Assembly: GCA_049487715.1 (NCBI GenBank)
Contig: CP150584.1
Span: forward strand, 62,001 to 126,000
Origin: Pycnococcus provasolii
Lineage: Eukaryota > Chlorophyta > Pseudoscourfieldiophyceae > Pseudoscourfieldiales
DNA length: 64,000 bases
Reading direction: 5' to 3'
Positions within the stretch are counted from its first letter, which is position 1, and each line of letters begins with the position of its first letter. Positions 46,839 through 57,539 of the stretch are shown here, one piece after another. The notes under the pieces were generated by a model. That model had not been told where the DNA came from. It searched no databases and worked only from the letters and a program-made list of their open reading frames with translations. Made by a program: the position numbers and the translations under genes.

Positions 46839-48029
46839 ATGACGGGTTTCGACTACAGCAAGTGGGACAAGCTCGAGCTCTCAGATGACGAGGACGCCGA
46901 TCCTGGTGCGCAGTTCATCGAAGAGAGCTTCCTGCGACGCATCAAGCACGAACAGCACGAACACAAAACTGCGGACTACCTCGCCTCCAAAACGCAGCTG
47001 GAAACACGGCGAAAGGAAGCTTCGGAACTCATTTCCAAAACGAAGCAGCTTCAGTCAGCCTCCTCGTCATCCACGCAAGCCTCTGTGGATGATGCTCAGC
47101 AGGCTGCTGCTGCTGCTGCTGCTGCTCAGCCTGCTTCTGCCGCCGATCTAGCTGCTCGAGCTTCTGATTTAGAAGCTGAACTTGCTGACATCGACAAGAA
47201 AACGCAGATGCTTGATAAAGAGAGGAAATTCAACGCCGAGGAGTTCTGCCAAGAGGCGTGGTCACGAACACTCATAGGCAAAGACGCACAACCCACGGGG
47301 GAACATGCGGCGGACAACGATCCCGCGAACATGAGGTACGAAGCGTACGTCGCCAAGTACAAAGACCAACTCGACCACATCGTACACCTCGCCGCACACT
47401 CAAACGTCACACTCGAGGAGTGCGAGGAACTCTTCCGAGAGAACACGTGGATTATGAGCCAAAGTGGTATGGGGTACATCCTCCTCGAAGCTCTCAACTT
47501 CGGCATGAAGGATAAGTTCAAAACCATGAAGCGTGTGTGCAAGGTGCTGTACCACGTCAAGTCCATCTTGGACTACGCCGAGGCGTCCAAGACGCTCGGA
47601 CCACGCGACGTCGCGCGCAACTTCTTCCGAAGGCTTCTCGACGGCGATGACCTGCGCGAAGACTACTGGAAGACGTTCGACGACTTCTACACCAAACTGC
47701 GCGACCGAAGCCAGCAGAAGAAGGAGGAGGAAGGTGTTCCTGGAGAGGGTGGCGCGGGTGAGGAGGAGGAGGAGTATGAGGAAGTTCCGCGCGAGGAGCG
47801 GCTGGGACCTGGTGGACTCGATCCCGTGGAAGTGTTCCCCACGCTACCGGAGGGCATTCAGGAAGCTTACCACAGCGGCGATCCGCAAAAACTTCGCGAT
47901 TTCGTCGCATCTCTGTCCATGGAGGATGCACGGTACCACATGAAGCGTATGGTGGACAGCGGCCTCTGGTGTCCGGCACCTGGCGAGGATCCTGGGGCGG
48001 CACTTCGCAACGACGAGGGTGCTGACTAA
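46839..48029 (+). CDS. CDC37: Cdc37 Hsp90 co-chaperone
   Basis: 396 aa from MTGFDYSKWDKLELSDDED, the conserved Cdc37 N-terminus with the CK2-type Ser in LSDDED needed for kinase-client binding in animals and yeast. A coiled coil with an Ala/Gln run (about 60-130) is followed by the central Hsp90-binding domain (about 150-310; EEFCQEAWSRTLIG, NTWIMSQSGMGYILLEALNFGMKD, VARNFFRRLLDGD) and an acidic linker. The C-terminal helical domain follows (LPEGIQEAYHSGDPQKLRDFVASLSMEDARYHMKRMVDSGLW). Cdc37 delivers kinases to Hsp90 in the cytosol (established). Confidence 0.92.
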   Translation: MTGFDYSKWDKLELSDDEDADPGAQFIEESFLRRIKHEQHEHKTADYLASKTQLETRRKEASELISKTKQLQSASSSSTQASVDDAQQAAAAAAAAQPASAADLAARASDLEAELADIDKKTQMLDKERKFNAEEFCQEAWSRTLIGKDAQPTGEHAADNDPANMRYEAYVAKYKDQLDHIVHLAAHSNVTLEECEELFRENTWIMSQSGMGYILLEALNFGMKDKFKTMKRVCKVLYHVKSILDYAEASKTLGPRDVARNFFRRLLDGDDLREDYWKTFDDFYTKLRDRSQQKKEEEGVPGEGGAGEEEEEYEEVPREERLGPGGLDPVEVFPTLPEGIQEAYHSGDPQKLRDFVASLSMEDARYHMKRMVDSGLWCPAPGEDPGAALRNDEGAD

Positions 48030-48081
48030 TAATTAAATGAGAGAACCTGACTCAGTACGTAACCAAATTTTGTTTTTGTTC

Positions 48082-50010
48082 TTACTTCGAGAAATCCGAC
48101 ATCACACGTAGAGCATCCGCCTTAAGAGACTCGATGCCAGCAATAAGCGAGTTCACCGTCGCATTCCCTCGCGATGCTGCGGCGGGAGGTGCGCCAGGCG
48201 GTGCTGCCGCCGGCGCCGCGCCTAAGTCTTTCGCCCCCGCATCCTCCGGCTTCATCGCGGGGAACAGGAGAACCTCCTTGATGGTGTTGGTGTCCGTCAA
48301 AAGCATCGTAAGGCGGTCAACACCACATCCCCACCCGCCCGTTGGTGGCAGGCCGTAGTCGAGCGACGTGCAGAAGCCCTCGTCGATGGGCATCGCCTCG
48401 TCGTCGCCCGCAGCCTTGTCCTTCATCTGAGAATTGAAGCGCTCGCGCTGCACGAGCGGGTCGTTCAACTCCGTGTATGCATTCGCAAGCTCGTGCTTGT
48501 TGGCGAACAGCTCGAAGCGTTCCGTCATGAAAGGCAGCGATCGGTGGTACTTCGCCAGAGGGCTCATCACCTGCGGGTGATCCATGATGAACGTGGGGTT
48601 AACGCACAGCTCCTCGATGTAGTGGCCAACGAGCTTGTCGAGAAGACGAGCTGCCGTCTGCGGGGGCGGGCAGTCGAGATTCGGAGTCTCGGCAACGAGT
48701 TTCGCCAGCATCTCACGCGCCTCATCCGTGCCCAGGTCACGCGGGATCGTGATCTGCCGCCCAAGCGCCTTGGTCATCTCCTCCTCCAGGCCGGAAACCA
48801 TGGATATGCGCCGCCAAGGGCGTGAGAAGTCAATCTCCACCGGCGGCGCGTCCAGCCCGTGGGCGTGGTACTGAATCTTGTACGATCCCTTGATGTTGTA
48901 CACCATCTCGCTGATCATCTCCTCCGTCATGTCCATGAGATCGTGGTAGTCCGCGTACGCCATGTAGAACTCGCAGCTCGTGAACTCGGGATTGTGCGTC
49001 ATATCGATGCCCTCGTTACGGAACTGCCGTCCAATCTCGTACACGCGGTCGAGTCCGCCGACGACAAGCTCTTTGAGGAACAGCTCGGGCGCAACGCGCA
49101 TGAACAGCGTCATGTCGAGGTCGTTGTGGTGCGTGATGAACGGCTTGGCCGTCGCTCCGCCGGGGATCATGTTCATCATCGGCGTCTCCACCTCGAGGAA
49201 CTTGCGTTCGTCGAGGTACCTTCGAATCTGCCGGATGACGTTCGCACGCGTGATGAAGATGTCGCGCGTGCTGTTGTTCACCATGAGGTCAAGGTATCGC
49301 TGCCTGTACCTGACGCCAACGTCGCGCACGCCGACGCGTTCTCCGGGGAGCATGCGCAAGCACGGCGTGAGCACCTTGAGTTCTGCGGGAAAGATGCTGA
49401 GCTCACCCTTCTTGGATCGTCCGGGGAAACCGCGCACGCCGATGATGTCGCCTCGTCGCGTGGCGTTGTGCAGCGCGACGAAGTCCGCCTCGTCGAAGTC
49501 GGAAGTCTGCAGGTCCGCGATAATTTGTGTTTTCGCGCCGTCACCCTTCAGATCGTAGAAGACGAGCTTGGCACCCGACGCGCGCTTCGTGATCATGCGT
49601 CCTGCGACGGAGACTTCCTTTTGCAGGCGTGCTCCCGCGTCGACGACCCCCTCTGGCGAGAACTCCGCGACGAACTCCGCGACGGAGTGCGATACGTGAA
49701 ACTTGTGCGGGTACGGGTGTCCCCCTGATGCCTTCATATCCGTGACCGTCTTGCATCGCAGCTCGTAGTACTTGGACGGATCCACGTCGTCGTCCTCTCC
49801 CGACGAGATGGCGGGACCACCACCAGCAGCTTTCTTCGAACCCGAGGCACCACCCGACGCAGCACCAGCAGAGGCCGCCGCCGCCGCCGCTTTCTTCTCC
49901 GCCTTTTCTTTCGCAATACGTTCTGCTTTGAGACGACGCTTCAGCTCCGTCTTGGATAGGCCAGGCGCGGAGGACGTGCCGTCGTCGCCGGGAGGCAAAC
50001 CGTCCGCCAT
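48082..50010 (-). CDS. KARS: Cytosolic lysyl-tRNA synthetase (class II)
   Basis: 642 aa from [10 protein letters not shown]; the frame is open upstream but the next in-frame ATG would sit in the promoter tract. Lys/Ala-rich basic N-terminal extension (about 20-65), OB-fold anticodon-binding domain (about 125-235; [25 protein letters not shown]), then the class II core: motif 1 near [16 protein letters not shown], motif 2 [20 protein letters not shown], motif 3 [15 protein letters not shown]. Charges tRNA-Lys with lysine (established). An Ala/Pro/Gly insertion and a helical tail lie after motif 3. Convergent with Cdc37 (52 bp). Confidence 0.95.
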   Translation of the reverse strand: MADGLPPGDDGTSSAPGLSKTELKRRLKAERIAKEKAEKKAAAAAASAGAASGGASGSKKAAGGGPAISSGEDDDVDPSKYYELRCKTVTDMKASGGHPYPHKFHVSHSVAEFVAEFSPEGVVDAGARLQKEVSVAGRMITKRASGAKLVFYDLKGDGAKTQIIADLQTSDFDEADFVALHNATRRGDIIGVRGFPGRSKKGELSIFPAELKVLTPCLRMLPGERVGVRDVGVRYRQRYLDLMVNNSTRDIFITRANVIRQIRRYLDERKFLEVETPMMNMIPGGATAKPFITHHNDLDMTLFMRVAPELFLKELVVGGLDRVYEIGRQFRNEGIDMTHNPEFTSCEFYMAYADYHDLMDMTEEMISEMVYNIKGSYKIQYHAHGLDAPPVEIDFSRPWRRISMVSGLEEEMTKALGRQITIPRDLGTDEAREMLAKLVAETPNLDCPPPQTAARLLDKLVGHYIEELCVNPTFIMDHPQVMSPLAKYHRSLPFMTERFELFANKHELANAYTELNDPLVQRERFNSQMKDKAAGDDEAMPIDEGFCTSLDYGLPPTGGWGCGVDRLTMLLTDTNTIKEVLLFPAMKPEDAGAKDLGAAPAAAPPGAPPAAASRGNATVNSLIAGIESLKADALRVMSDFSK

Positions 50011-50186
50011 TATTTCTAGAAAAGTGGGATCGGCGGCGGCTAGATCAAAAAAAGAAAGAAAGAGGGGGGAAACGAATTCCAAAACCAGGCCTGGGGGATA
50101 CCGGTTGCGAACCCTAACCCTAGCCCTAGAACCCTAATGCCCTAATCCTAACCCTAATGCCCTCGCGGAATATCCTCACTCCACTC
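50011..50186. promoter_or_regulatory. Short divergent promoter LysRS / Bud23 made largely of CCCTAA repeats
   Basis: About 150-175 bp. CCCTAA-type sequence at 50110-50160 runs up to the first ATG of the Bud23 frame; that ATG is itself part of the variant repeat CCCTAATGCC. Confidence 0.6.
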
Positions 50187-51275
50187 ATGGACTCCGGCGC
50201 TGGCGATGGCGATGGCGGCGGCGTTAAGAAGCGTCGTCGTCGGACCATTGCGAATAATGGGAACGCACTTTCATCTCCTTCGTCGCCAGGGAGGTACGCG
50301 CACAGGCCGGAGACGTCCTCGCACAACGCCGCCGCGTACTACTCCGCCGAGGAAACGGAACGATACAACGCGACGAACTGCCAGAAACAGTACGACCTCA
50401 CGCAGCGATGTCTTGCTCTCGCTGGTCAAAGCACGTGGGGAAACAACGCTGGACCGCTCATCTTAGACGTGGGGTGTGGCTCGTGCCTCGGATGGCGCAC
50501 CAACGCACAACCAGACTCGCTGAAGTACGCCGCTTGGGTTGGATTCGACGTCAGCCGCGACATGCTCCTTTCTGCGCAAAAAGATAACGCATGTGCAAAA
50601 GGTACACTGGTACACGCGGATGCCGCCTCTCAACTCCCGCTCAGAAATAACGTAACACTAGACGCCTGCGTGTCCGTCTCAGCAGTGCAGTGGATTGCGA
50701 ACGGAACGGGCGCGTGCGCGAGACTCTGCCGACAAACTGTGAACAGGCTCAAGCCAGGTGCCGCTCTCGCTTGGCAGGTGTACCCGCCCACGGATGACGC
50801 CGCGCACGAGCTTGCCGCAGCACCGGCGCAGGCGGGGTGTGTCGCCGGTGGTATCGTTGGCGATCTGCCGCACGCAACGGGCGCCGTGAAATTTTTCGTC
50901 GTCGGTCTCAAGGGCGAAGCTGCGTCAACAAACACCGACACACCGCCACAGTGCGTGCTATGCCACCCTCACCTTGGGGGGTGCGCACTTTGGTGGCACT
51001 GGCGTCGTGGGGATGCAAACGCACCCGCACCAGGATGCGCGCCGGGGGACAACGCGGCGTGCCCAGAGGGCGTGTCGCGTCTGTGGGATTGGCACGTGCG
51101 CGAGGCTCGACGGCACCGGCGACTGGAGGCGCGCGCAAAGGACGAGACAGCTCTGCTTGCGATGAAGGAGGAAAGCCGCGCGATGCTACTTGCCGAGGTC
51201 CAGAAGGCGCGCGAGTCGCGGGCGCGCGCCTCGTGCCCTTGGTGGTCAGCGTGCTATGATACATTCGCTTTGTAG
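50157..51275 (+). CDS. BUD23: Bud23-type 18S rRNA (guanine-N7) methyltransferase
   Basis: 372 aa from the ATG at 50157, or 362 aa from the better-placed ATG at 50187. SAM-binding motif I ILDVGCGSCLGW, motif II VGFDVSRDMLLSAQ, and the Bud23-specific CVSVSAVQWI and LAWQVYPPTDDA..QAGCVAGGIVGDLPHATGAVKFFVVGL follow the order of Bud23/WBSCR22, the enzyme that methylates G1575/G1639 of 18S rRNA during 40S assembly (established). The C-terminal third has extra Cys/His/Trp (CVLCHPHLGGCALWWHW) and Arg-rich residues not expected in Bud23. The first Gly of motif I is retained, but the usual GSG is GSC. Confidence 0.82.
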   Translation: MPSRNILTPLMDSGAGDGDGGGVKKRRRRTIANNGNALSSPSSPGRYAHRPETSSHNAAAYYSAEETERYNATNCQKQYDLTQRCLALAGQSTWGNNAGPLILDVGCGSCLGWRTNAQPDSLKYAAWVGFDVSRDMLLSAQKDNACAKGTLVHADAASQLPLRNNVTLDACVSVSAVQWIANGTGACARLCRQTVNRLKPGAALAWQVYPPTDDAAHELAAAPAQAGCVAGGIVGDLPHATGAVKFFVVGLKGEAASTNTDTPPQCVLCHPHLGGCALWWHWRRGDANAPAPGCAPGDNAACPEGVSRLWDWHVREARRHRRLEARAKDETALLAMKEESRAMLLAEVQKARESRARASCPWWSACYDTFAL

Positions 51276-51347
51276 AAGTTTGTGTTGTACAGTGTGTTTG
51301 TTTGTTTGTTTGTTTGTATTATAAAGTATTTTTATTCCTGAATACTT

Positions 51348-51857
51348 TCATCGGCGCCTTCTGCAGAATGGCGTGTACATGCTCGTGCAGAGACGATAGT
51401 CGCACGGCGTTTCGTTGAGCTCAACGTTGACGGTTGGATCAGCCGCCCCACCAGCAGGTACGTTTGGCGACGTGCCGCGGTACACACCGTTTCTAATTAA
51501 GTCAAAGTCCTGTTGACTTTGAACAGGCTGTGCGTTGGAAGCCATTGAGTTGGTAATTGCGCACGCGAGGTATGACGCGGGTGCGACGAACGGCCATGTT
51601 ATGGCGGCGTGTATGGCGGCTCCTGCGGCATCTACATAGAGTCCGTTTCCCGACTGGAGGAGCGATCGACGATGAAGTTTTTTCAAGGATACAGCTTGTT
51701 CATGATTATTATTATAATTGTCGTCATCGTTGCGAATGTCAGCGGTGTGGAATGTCACGCATAGCAATAGCAGGGCAGGCACGATTGCTAACGTCATGCC
51801 AAACCTAATGATTGAAACCCGACGGGGATCCCGAAAACGAAAACGACACGACGCCAT
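51348..51857 (-). CDS. Small unknown protein with N-terminal membrane anchor
   Basis: 169 aa. Basic N-terminus, a hydrophobic helix (FGMTLAIVPALLLLCVTF, about 20-37), an Asn-rich spacer, a second weakly hydrophobic Ala-rich segment and a Cys-containing C-terminus (ETPCDYRLCTSMYTPFC) ending in an Arg run. It could be a secreted or Golgi-lumen protein. No family recognised; support comes from the coherent frame, good position between convergent (72 bp) and divergent neighbours, and a plausible signal anchor. Confidence 0.5.
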   Translation of the reverse strand: MASCRFRFRDPRRVSIIRFGMTLAIVPALLLLCVTFHTADIRNDDDNYNNNHEQAVSLKKLHRRSLLQSGNGLYVDAAGAAIHAAITWPFVAPASYLACAITNSMASNAQPVQSQQDFDLIRNGVYRGTSPNVPAGGAADPTVNVELNETPCDYRLCTSMYTPFCRRRR

Positions 51858-52697
51858 TGCCCAATGAATGAACTTGGAGGATGATCGAGTCCAGTCAATG
51901 AAAGTTGAAACGAGCTAAACGAGTTAGAAATGATTCCTAACCTACTACCTAATCAGTCACCGACCTAATCAGCCACGATACGAGACACAGATACGCACAC
52001 CAGGTGATGAGAGTGAGACAATGAAGCTAAGCTATTACACCTCACTTATGCGAAAGCACGCGAAGCACGCCCGGGAAAGAAAGCCACACTGTGTTCCCCC
52101 GAAACCTCTGAGGCTCTGAGGGGGAGGGGGAAAACGAATGGACCCGTCCGAGAAAAACAACGTTTAAAAACCCCCAGCAGGAAGACAAGACCGGCAGGCA
52201 GAAAGAATGAGTTAGGGTTAGGGTTAGCGGGTAGGGTTAGGGTTAGCGGGTAGGGTTAGGGTTAGCGGGTAGGGTTCGGGTTCTATTACCCGGTAGACGC
52301 ATTGTTTCGTGATGAGACTCGTGGGAGTCCTGAGCAAGCAATCAGAGTGGGGAACCATCCATAAGCCACCATGGGAGCGCGAGTCCTAAGTTCTTGACCA
52401 CCCGCTTGAGTGAACGGCTTGACCGAACGGCTTGAGTGATCGGCGGAGTGCTGCACAGCAGTGCCAGAGAGTGCGGGAAGGGACTCCACAAAGCACGGTG
52501 CCACGGCGAATGATGATATCACGCAATAATATCCCAAGGGCCAACGCCCAACGCCTTTGACCTTTCCCAGGAGTTTCCCAGGGTGAGCCAGGTGCCAGGG
52601 AAGGGGAGGGGAGGGTTAGGGGTTAGGAAACGTCAGGATCCGGAGGGCCGGAGAACATTCGTCATCAAAGCTCCCCTTACCATTAAAACAGCTTAAC
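51858..52697. promoter_or_regulatory. Divergent promoter with TTAGGG tracts and TACCCGGTA
   Basis: 840 bp. TTAGGG/TTAGCGGG compound repeats at 52211-52280 (unit about GGGTAGGGTTAGGGTTAGC, three copies), TACCCGGTA at 52287-52295 and a further GGGTTAGGGGTTAGG at about 52613-52627. No gene seen. Confidence 0.6.
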
Positions 52698-53443
52698 ATG
52701 TCGGCCAACATTAATTCGGAGTCCAACTCGTTCGTCGTTCGTCTTGCGCTCTTCATCAATGGCGTTGAGTTCTGTGATAGTATCGAGTCATTCTTGACAG
52801 AACGTGTACCGGCCATGGGACTTCGGGTGCTGGTGCTCCTGCTTCTGGTGGTGCTTCTTCTGGTGGTGCTCCTTCTGGGATGCGGGGTGGTGCTTCTGGT
52901 GCTTCTGGTGCTCCTTCTGACGGTGCTCCTTCTGATGCCGGTGCTTCGGATTCGCCTTCGTCTTCATTTCCTTCGTCTAGCTATGATTCCTCGGGTCCTT
53001 GCCTTGCGGGTGATAATCTTGGGGCAGTGGCTTGTGAGTACTCGCTGCAAGCACACGCTGTCTACAAAGACTATCTTGCACTCCTTGACGCAAAACTTGA
53101 AGACTTTAAACAGGCGGAAGGGATCAAAGACGACGCGGAGTTCAGAGACAGGTGCGAGGAAGCTGCGGGAGAAGACGCGGCGTGCGACCAGTTTCTCAGC
53201 TTCCTCATCGCGTCGTGGGAATTCGAGGCGTTCGTTAAGCTCGCGAAAGACTTCCTCAAGGAACTCACGGCGAAATTTGAACGGCTGCCTGAAACAACAG
53301 GCGCGGGGGAGGTGGACCTCGACAACCTGCCAGACGGAGACCTCGAAGACGACGACGGGAACATACTCGACGTACCGTCGCCAAAAACACACGCACTTAG
53401 CGACGAAAGACTCGCCGACGACGTCGCGAACCTAGGACTCTAA
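52698..53443 (+). CDS. CFAP36: BART-domain protein, CFAP36/ARL2BP-like, with an apparent one-base frame break
   Basis: The body (frame of 52880) contains a BART-type helical core: SLQAHAVYKDYLALLDAKLEDFKQAEGI, then DQFLSFLIASWEFEAFVKLAKDFLKEL, similar to ARL2BP and CFAP36, which bind ARL2/ARL3 GTPases in cilia (established for those proteins). An acidic tail ends DERLADDVANLGL. In this frame the first ATG (52880) lies inside a Gly-Ala-Pro-Ser repeat that continues upstream to about 52817. A different frame from the ATG at 52698 encodes a helix (FVVRLALFINGVEFCDSIESFL) of the kind expected to begin a BART domain and ends exactly there. One missing G in ATGGGACT (52815-52822) would join the two. 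Confidence 0.65.
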
Positions 53444-53552
53444 CGTGACGTTGTAGCTAACCTAATTGCAAAAACACAAAAAGTACTTACTACTACTCAT
53501 TCTCACTTTGTCCTCGTGTATGTATCCATCTATCTATCGTAGACTTCTATGC

Positions 53553-56500
53553 TTAGCTAAACCAGTTCACGCCAGCCATGGCGATGCTCGACAAAAGCAA
53601 ACCCCAGCTGACGAACAGCCAGATGGCAAAACTCACGCGGTTCACGGGCACGCCGAGCACAATCGGGCCGATTCCGTCCGTCGCCGCGCACGTCTCCACG
53701 GCGGCATTCAGAACGTCGAAGAGGCGCGACAAGCCGAGGCTCATCTCAGCCACGTCGCGGCTCACCGCATTGCCGAGGCTCCATGCGGGAGCGTTGCGGC
53801 TTGCACTGCTGCCCATCAGACTGATTTCGCGCGTCCTCTCCGTTGCAGTTGGCTTGAGAGACGCGAGGCCGAGCCGCAACGCCTCCGCACGGAGCGTTTT
53901 GTGGTGCGCAAGCTGCGTCTCGTATGTCCTCGTCAGAGCCTCGAGAGATCGAAGTACAGGTCCACGCGTGCCAATGGCTCCAACCCAGCAGAAATAAAAT
54001 ACGACGCGGCGCGCGTAGCCGTGATCGAGCATTGCGCACAGCAGAGCGGCACCGCCGAGCACGAGGTGCGCGAGTAGAGCGACACTCAGGCCAGTGCCAC
54101 CTCCATTCTTGCCAACGTTCGCGTAGTCGCCCTTCAGGAAGTGCCGCACGATGGCATCTCGCAGAGCGAGCCAAGCTCGGAGATTTCCCTGACTTCTCAA
54201 GAGTGCGACGTGCGGCAGCGCCTCGTTCGCGCTCTCGCGGTTGTTCAGAAGGCACCCGACAATGGACACCGCCCTGTGACGCGCATTGTGCGCAGCCTCG
54301 AGGCTGCGAATCTCGAGGCTAATGGCAAGCGAGCAAAACAGAACGGGGAAGAATGTCATCGGGAAGATGACGCCCCAGTCGAGCGCTTCGTCCCCAAAGC
54401 ACATGCGATGGTCAACCATGCCGGAGAACGCCGGAGCGATTGCGAGAGCTAGCGGCGCCAGCGTCGATCGCACGAGGTTCCATCTGCCGAAATTCTTTGG
54501 CGTCGCCTGCTCGACGATTGCGTCCCAAAGCGTGCCGGCGTTCGAGAATTCCTTTGCCCGGCTCGGAACGTTAATGGGCGAAACGCGCAGGGCGCCGATG
54601 TCACGCCGAGCCGCCCAAACGGCATCAAGAGACGGCGTGAAGCATCCCAGTGCGGCGCGGAATGCGAGCGACAGGGAGCACACACATGTCAGGCACGTGA
54701 ATAGTGAAATAGTTCGCGCGTCGTGCGAGAATTCCGACGTCACGAACAGCACGATGTTGATCGCCAGTGGTACGAGCGCCACCGACGCCACGGCGAGGAA
54801 CCACGCGGCAGAGCGCATTGTGTCGCCCGACTTACGACGCTGAGGATGCGCACAAAGCTGGTACGCTCGAGGGAACATCTGGTTCTTCTGCCCATCGAGC
54901 TCGTCCGTCGCGTGCGCGCGTCGAGCCAGCGCCGCGTGCAAAACAATCGCCACGAGCGTGAGCGGGAATACCAAGCAAGGGTACAGATAAACCGCATCAA
55001 AGCCGTACATCGCGTTCGTCGACCTCACGAGGTCCACCGCGCGGCGCTTTTTACCGCAGTCTTCGTCGTTGTAGTGGGGCCACAGCGGGCTTGCGGAGTC
55101 CCAGTCCGCCGGTTTCTTGTACAAACTCTCGGCGACAAAGTAGAGCAGTATTGTTGCGGATAGCAGTGCGGTGAGCGTGTGGAGGATTGCGGGAACGACG
55201 CCTCCCATGATGTCCACGTACGCATTCGGCTTTGCGTGCATCACTTCCGCCGTCTCCTCGAGGCCGCTCACGAGGCTCTGCAGCGTGTGCGGGCTAGGAA
55301 CGCCGGTCCGAATGACGTGTGCTACAAATCCTTCCGCGGTGAGCAGTGGCGGTTTTTTCCCCTGGCGCCGTCGCGACGCGTGCCTGCGCCGCGAGCGCGG
55401 CGGCGAGCGAAGTGCGCACGGCCAGTGCGCGCGTGTCAGAGTACTTTGTGTTTTCCGGAGCGCCCCACACGGCGGCCAAGGATGTGTCGAGGTCCGCGGG
55501 TCCGAGCGCGCCGACGCCCGCGGTGTCCGCGCCCTGGAAGACGTCGTACGCGAGCTCCAGCAGCTTCGGTGCGAGCGGGTGGTCGGGAATCGTGTTGAAC
55601 GCGGCTCGTGCCGTCTCCGCCTTCTGCTCGATGGCAGCGGCTTCGGCAGCAGCCTTCATCGCGGCATCCTTCTTCTCGCTTGGCGACGACGCGGCGTCCT
55701 CGTCTCTCGCTGCTGCTGCGGCGGCGAGCGCGGCCTTTGGCGACGGCCACGACTTTTCACCCCCCTGTAGCTGCACAACCATCTCAGGCAGCACCCCGCC
55801 CCACAGGCTCGCTCCCGCTCGAGGCGACTGCGTCGACATTGGCGGAGAAGAGACGTCTGCGACAGGATTGCTGAGGTACACGTCTGGTTGCTGCTGACTC
55901 CTCTTCTGCCCACTTGCGGTTCGTGCAAGGTTCGCGGCGGCTCTGAGAACCCCCCATCCGCCTGCAGTTTGGTCGTCTCCCATGGCCACACCGTCGGCGG
56001 CATCTACAAGAGCCTGCCTCGGCGGCGGCGGCGGCGTTCTCGGTCTTGGCGACATGGTCGGCGACACCAAGCTTGCCGGTGCAGGCGTTGGCGAAGACAC
56101 TCCTAGTGCGGCTGCTGTCCACTTCGCGCCCCCGCCTCTGGGTGGCGACGACACGGCAGGAGCAGGAGCATGAGCAGGAGCAGGTGGCGACCCGTACCTT
56201 GCGTTTCCGTTCACGAGCGCGTTTTGCGTTCTCGCGTGCACTTGTGCGAGCACGGCGTCCGTATGCTGCGCAAACGTCGGCGTCGTGCGCGAGACTGGCG
56301 ACGCGAACGGCCTGTTGACGAGACGCGCGGCGTCGAGCGCGGTTTCGAACTCCGATGGCGACATGCCCACGACCCGAGACGACGAATGTGGTGGTGGTGT
56401 GCGTAACATGGCAGGGTTAGGCGCCTGAGGTTGGGGTGAAGCAACAACAGGCGCAGCACCACCGTAGTTAACCGGGGCTGCGATATTAACGTTGCTGTGA

Positions 56501-56568
56501 TAGTGAGGAGTGAAGAAATGTTGTGAGTACGAAGGTGGGAGCGGTGGCGGCGGCGGCGGAGACGACAT
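53553..56568 (-). CDS. Large unknown multipass membrane protein with Pro-rich cytosolic N-terminus, split by a homopolymer frame break
   Basis: Two adjacent frames probably form one gene of about 1000 aa. The first part (56568 to about 55360) is Pro/Ser/Ala-rich with a helical end (HPLAPKLLELAYDVFQGADTAGVGALGPADLD, weakly EF-hand-like). The second part has no ATG at its beginning; its frame is open upstream of 55271 and reads LLTAEGFVAHVIRTGVPSPH back to a G4A6 run (plus strand T6C4, 55353-55362), where deleting one base joins it to the first frame. It contains about seven hydrophobic helices (ILHTLTALLSATILLYFVAESL, FAIWLFVSWGLLLSSIAMAG at the end). No family recognised; a seven-helix channel- or receptor-like fold is speculation. 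Confidence 0.6.
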
Positions 56569-56789
56569 ACCAAAGGGAACACGAGATTAAACGCGTTACC
56601 AATGTGGCCCATTAATGTTACCAACAGCCGGCCTTAACGGGCAAAGCTTGAGGTGTACCGTTTGTAACGTCGCGTAAAGTTTACGGTTAGGGTATTAGGG
56701 TATTAGGGTTAGGGTTAGCGCTCGGGCTGTTTGTGGTTCCCTTGGTTGAATTCCACGTCGCGTCATTCTTCTTCTTGCCAATTCTCTAT
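56569..56789. promoter_or_regulatory. Divergent promoter with TTAGGG tract
   Basis: 221 bp. Tract GGTTAGGGTATTAGGGTATTAGGGTTAGGGTTAG at about 56684-56720. Confidence 0.6.
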
Positions 56790-57458
56790 ATGTCGTCGTC
56801 CTTCATGGCTCTCCTGCCCTTGCCCTTGCATATTGCTATAAGATGTCGGTCTCCAGCAAACAAAGCGGCGTTTGTTAATCTCTCCCAGTGTGGTTCCCAA
56901 GAAGTGGTGGTCATAAGTTCTTCTAGAAACTTCGGGAGCAGATTCGCACTCACGCGACTTTTGTCGTCGTCGTCATCATCGACTGCAGAGGCAGCAGCTT
57001 CCAAAGATGTGCTGAAACTGAAAGATATGCAACAAGCGAGCTGGAGCAAATTCTATGCACTCGAAGCGAACCAACTCAACTGGCTGCGTAACGGCTTATC
57101 GTTAAGTGCCGTTGGATTCGCGCTCGTGCAATTTCGAGAAAAAAACTCAAACGTGCCACCCGTCGGAGGACTGCTCCTTGCTCTGGGTGGATTCGCTACC
57201 ATGGTCACGGGAGGGATCGTGCACGTCGCAGGGGCGTACCAACAACGTGCCGCGCTGAGATTGTCGCCTCTGGGGTGGACACACGTCATTGCGCACGCAA
57301 CCTTACCGCCCATGTTATGGGCAGTCGCCATGCAGTGCCTCGTCGACAAACACCCGAAGTTCATCTGCCAACTTCTGCACGCCAACAGGCACAACTTGCC
57401 GAACATGCTCAAAGACGGACTTGAGCACCTCCCACATAAACCAGACGCAACCAACTAA
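56790..57458 (+). CDS. DUF202-family membrane protein, probably organellar
   Basis: 222 aa from the ATG at 56790 (or 56805). A Ser/Arg-rich, acid-poor leader of about 70 residues suggests plastid or mitochondrial targeting. The core carries the DUF202 pattern: ALEANQLNWLRNGLSLSAVGFALVQF, a second helix VGGLLLALGGFATMVTGGIVHVAGAYQQRAAL and a third around THVIAHATLPPMLWAVAMQ. DUF202 proteins are small three-helix membrane proteins of unknown or transporter-accessory function (for example fungal vacuolar VTC subunits share this fold). Confidence 0.7.
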   Translation: MSSSFMALLPLPLHIAIRCRSPANKAAFVNLSQCGSQEVVVISSSRNFGSRFALTRLLSSSSSSTAEAAASKDVLKLKDMQQASWSKFYALEANQLNWLRNGLSLSAVGFALVQFREKNSNVPPVGGLLLALGGFATMVTGGIVHVAGAYQQRAALRLSPLGWTHVIAHATLPPMLWAVAMQCLVDKHPKFICQLLHANRHNLPNMLKDGLEHLPHKPDATN

Positions 57459-57539
57459 CTTACAGTAAGTATGTATGTGAATACAACGAAAGATGTAAAT
57501 TACAAAATTGACAAAAAAAATGCCGCTCCGCACCTCGGG

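Noticed and set aside
52815-53020. Poly-Leu/Val frame suggesting a membrane helix in the BART gene
   Set aside because: It is the shadow of the Gly-Ala-Pro-Ser repeat read in another frame.
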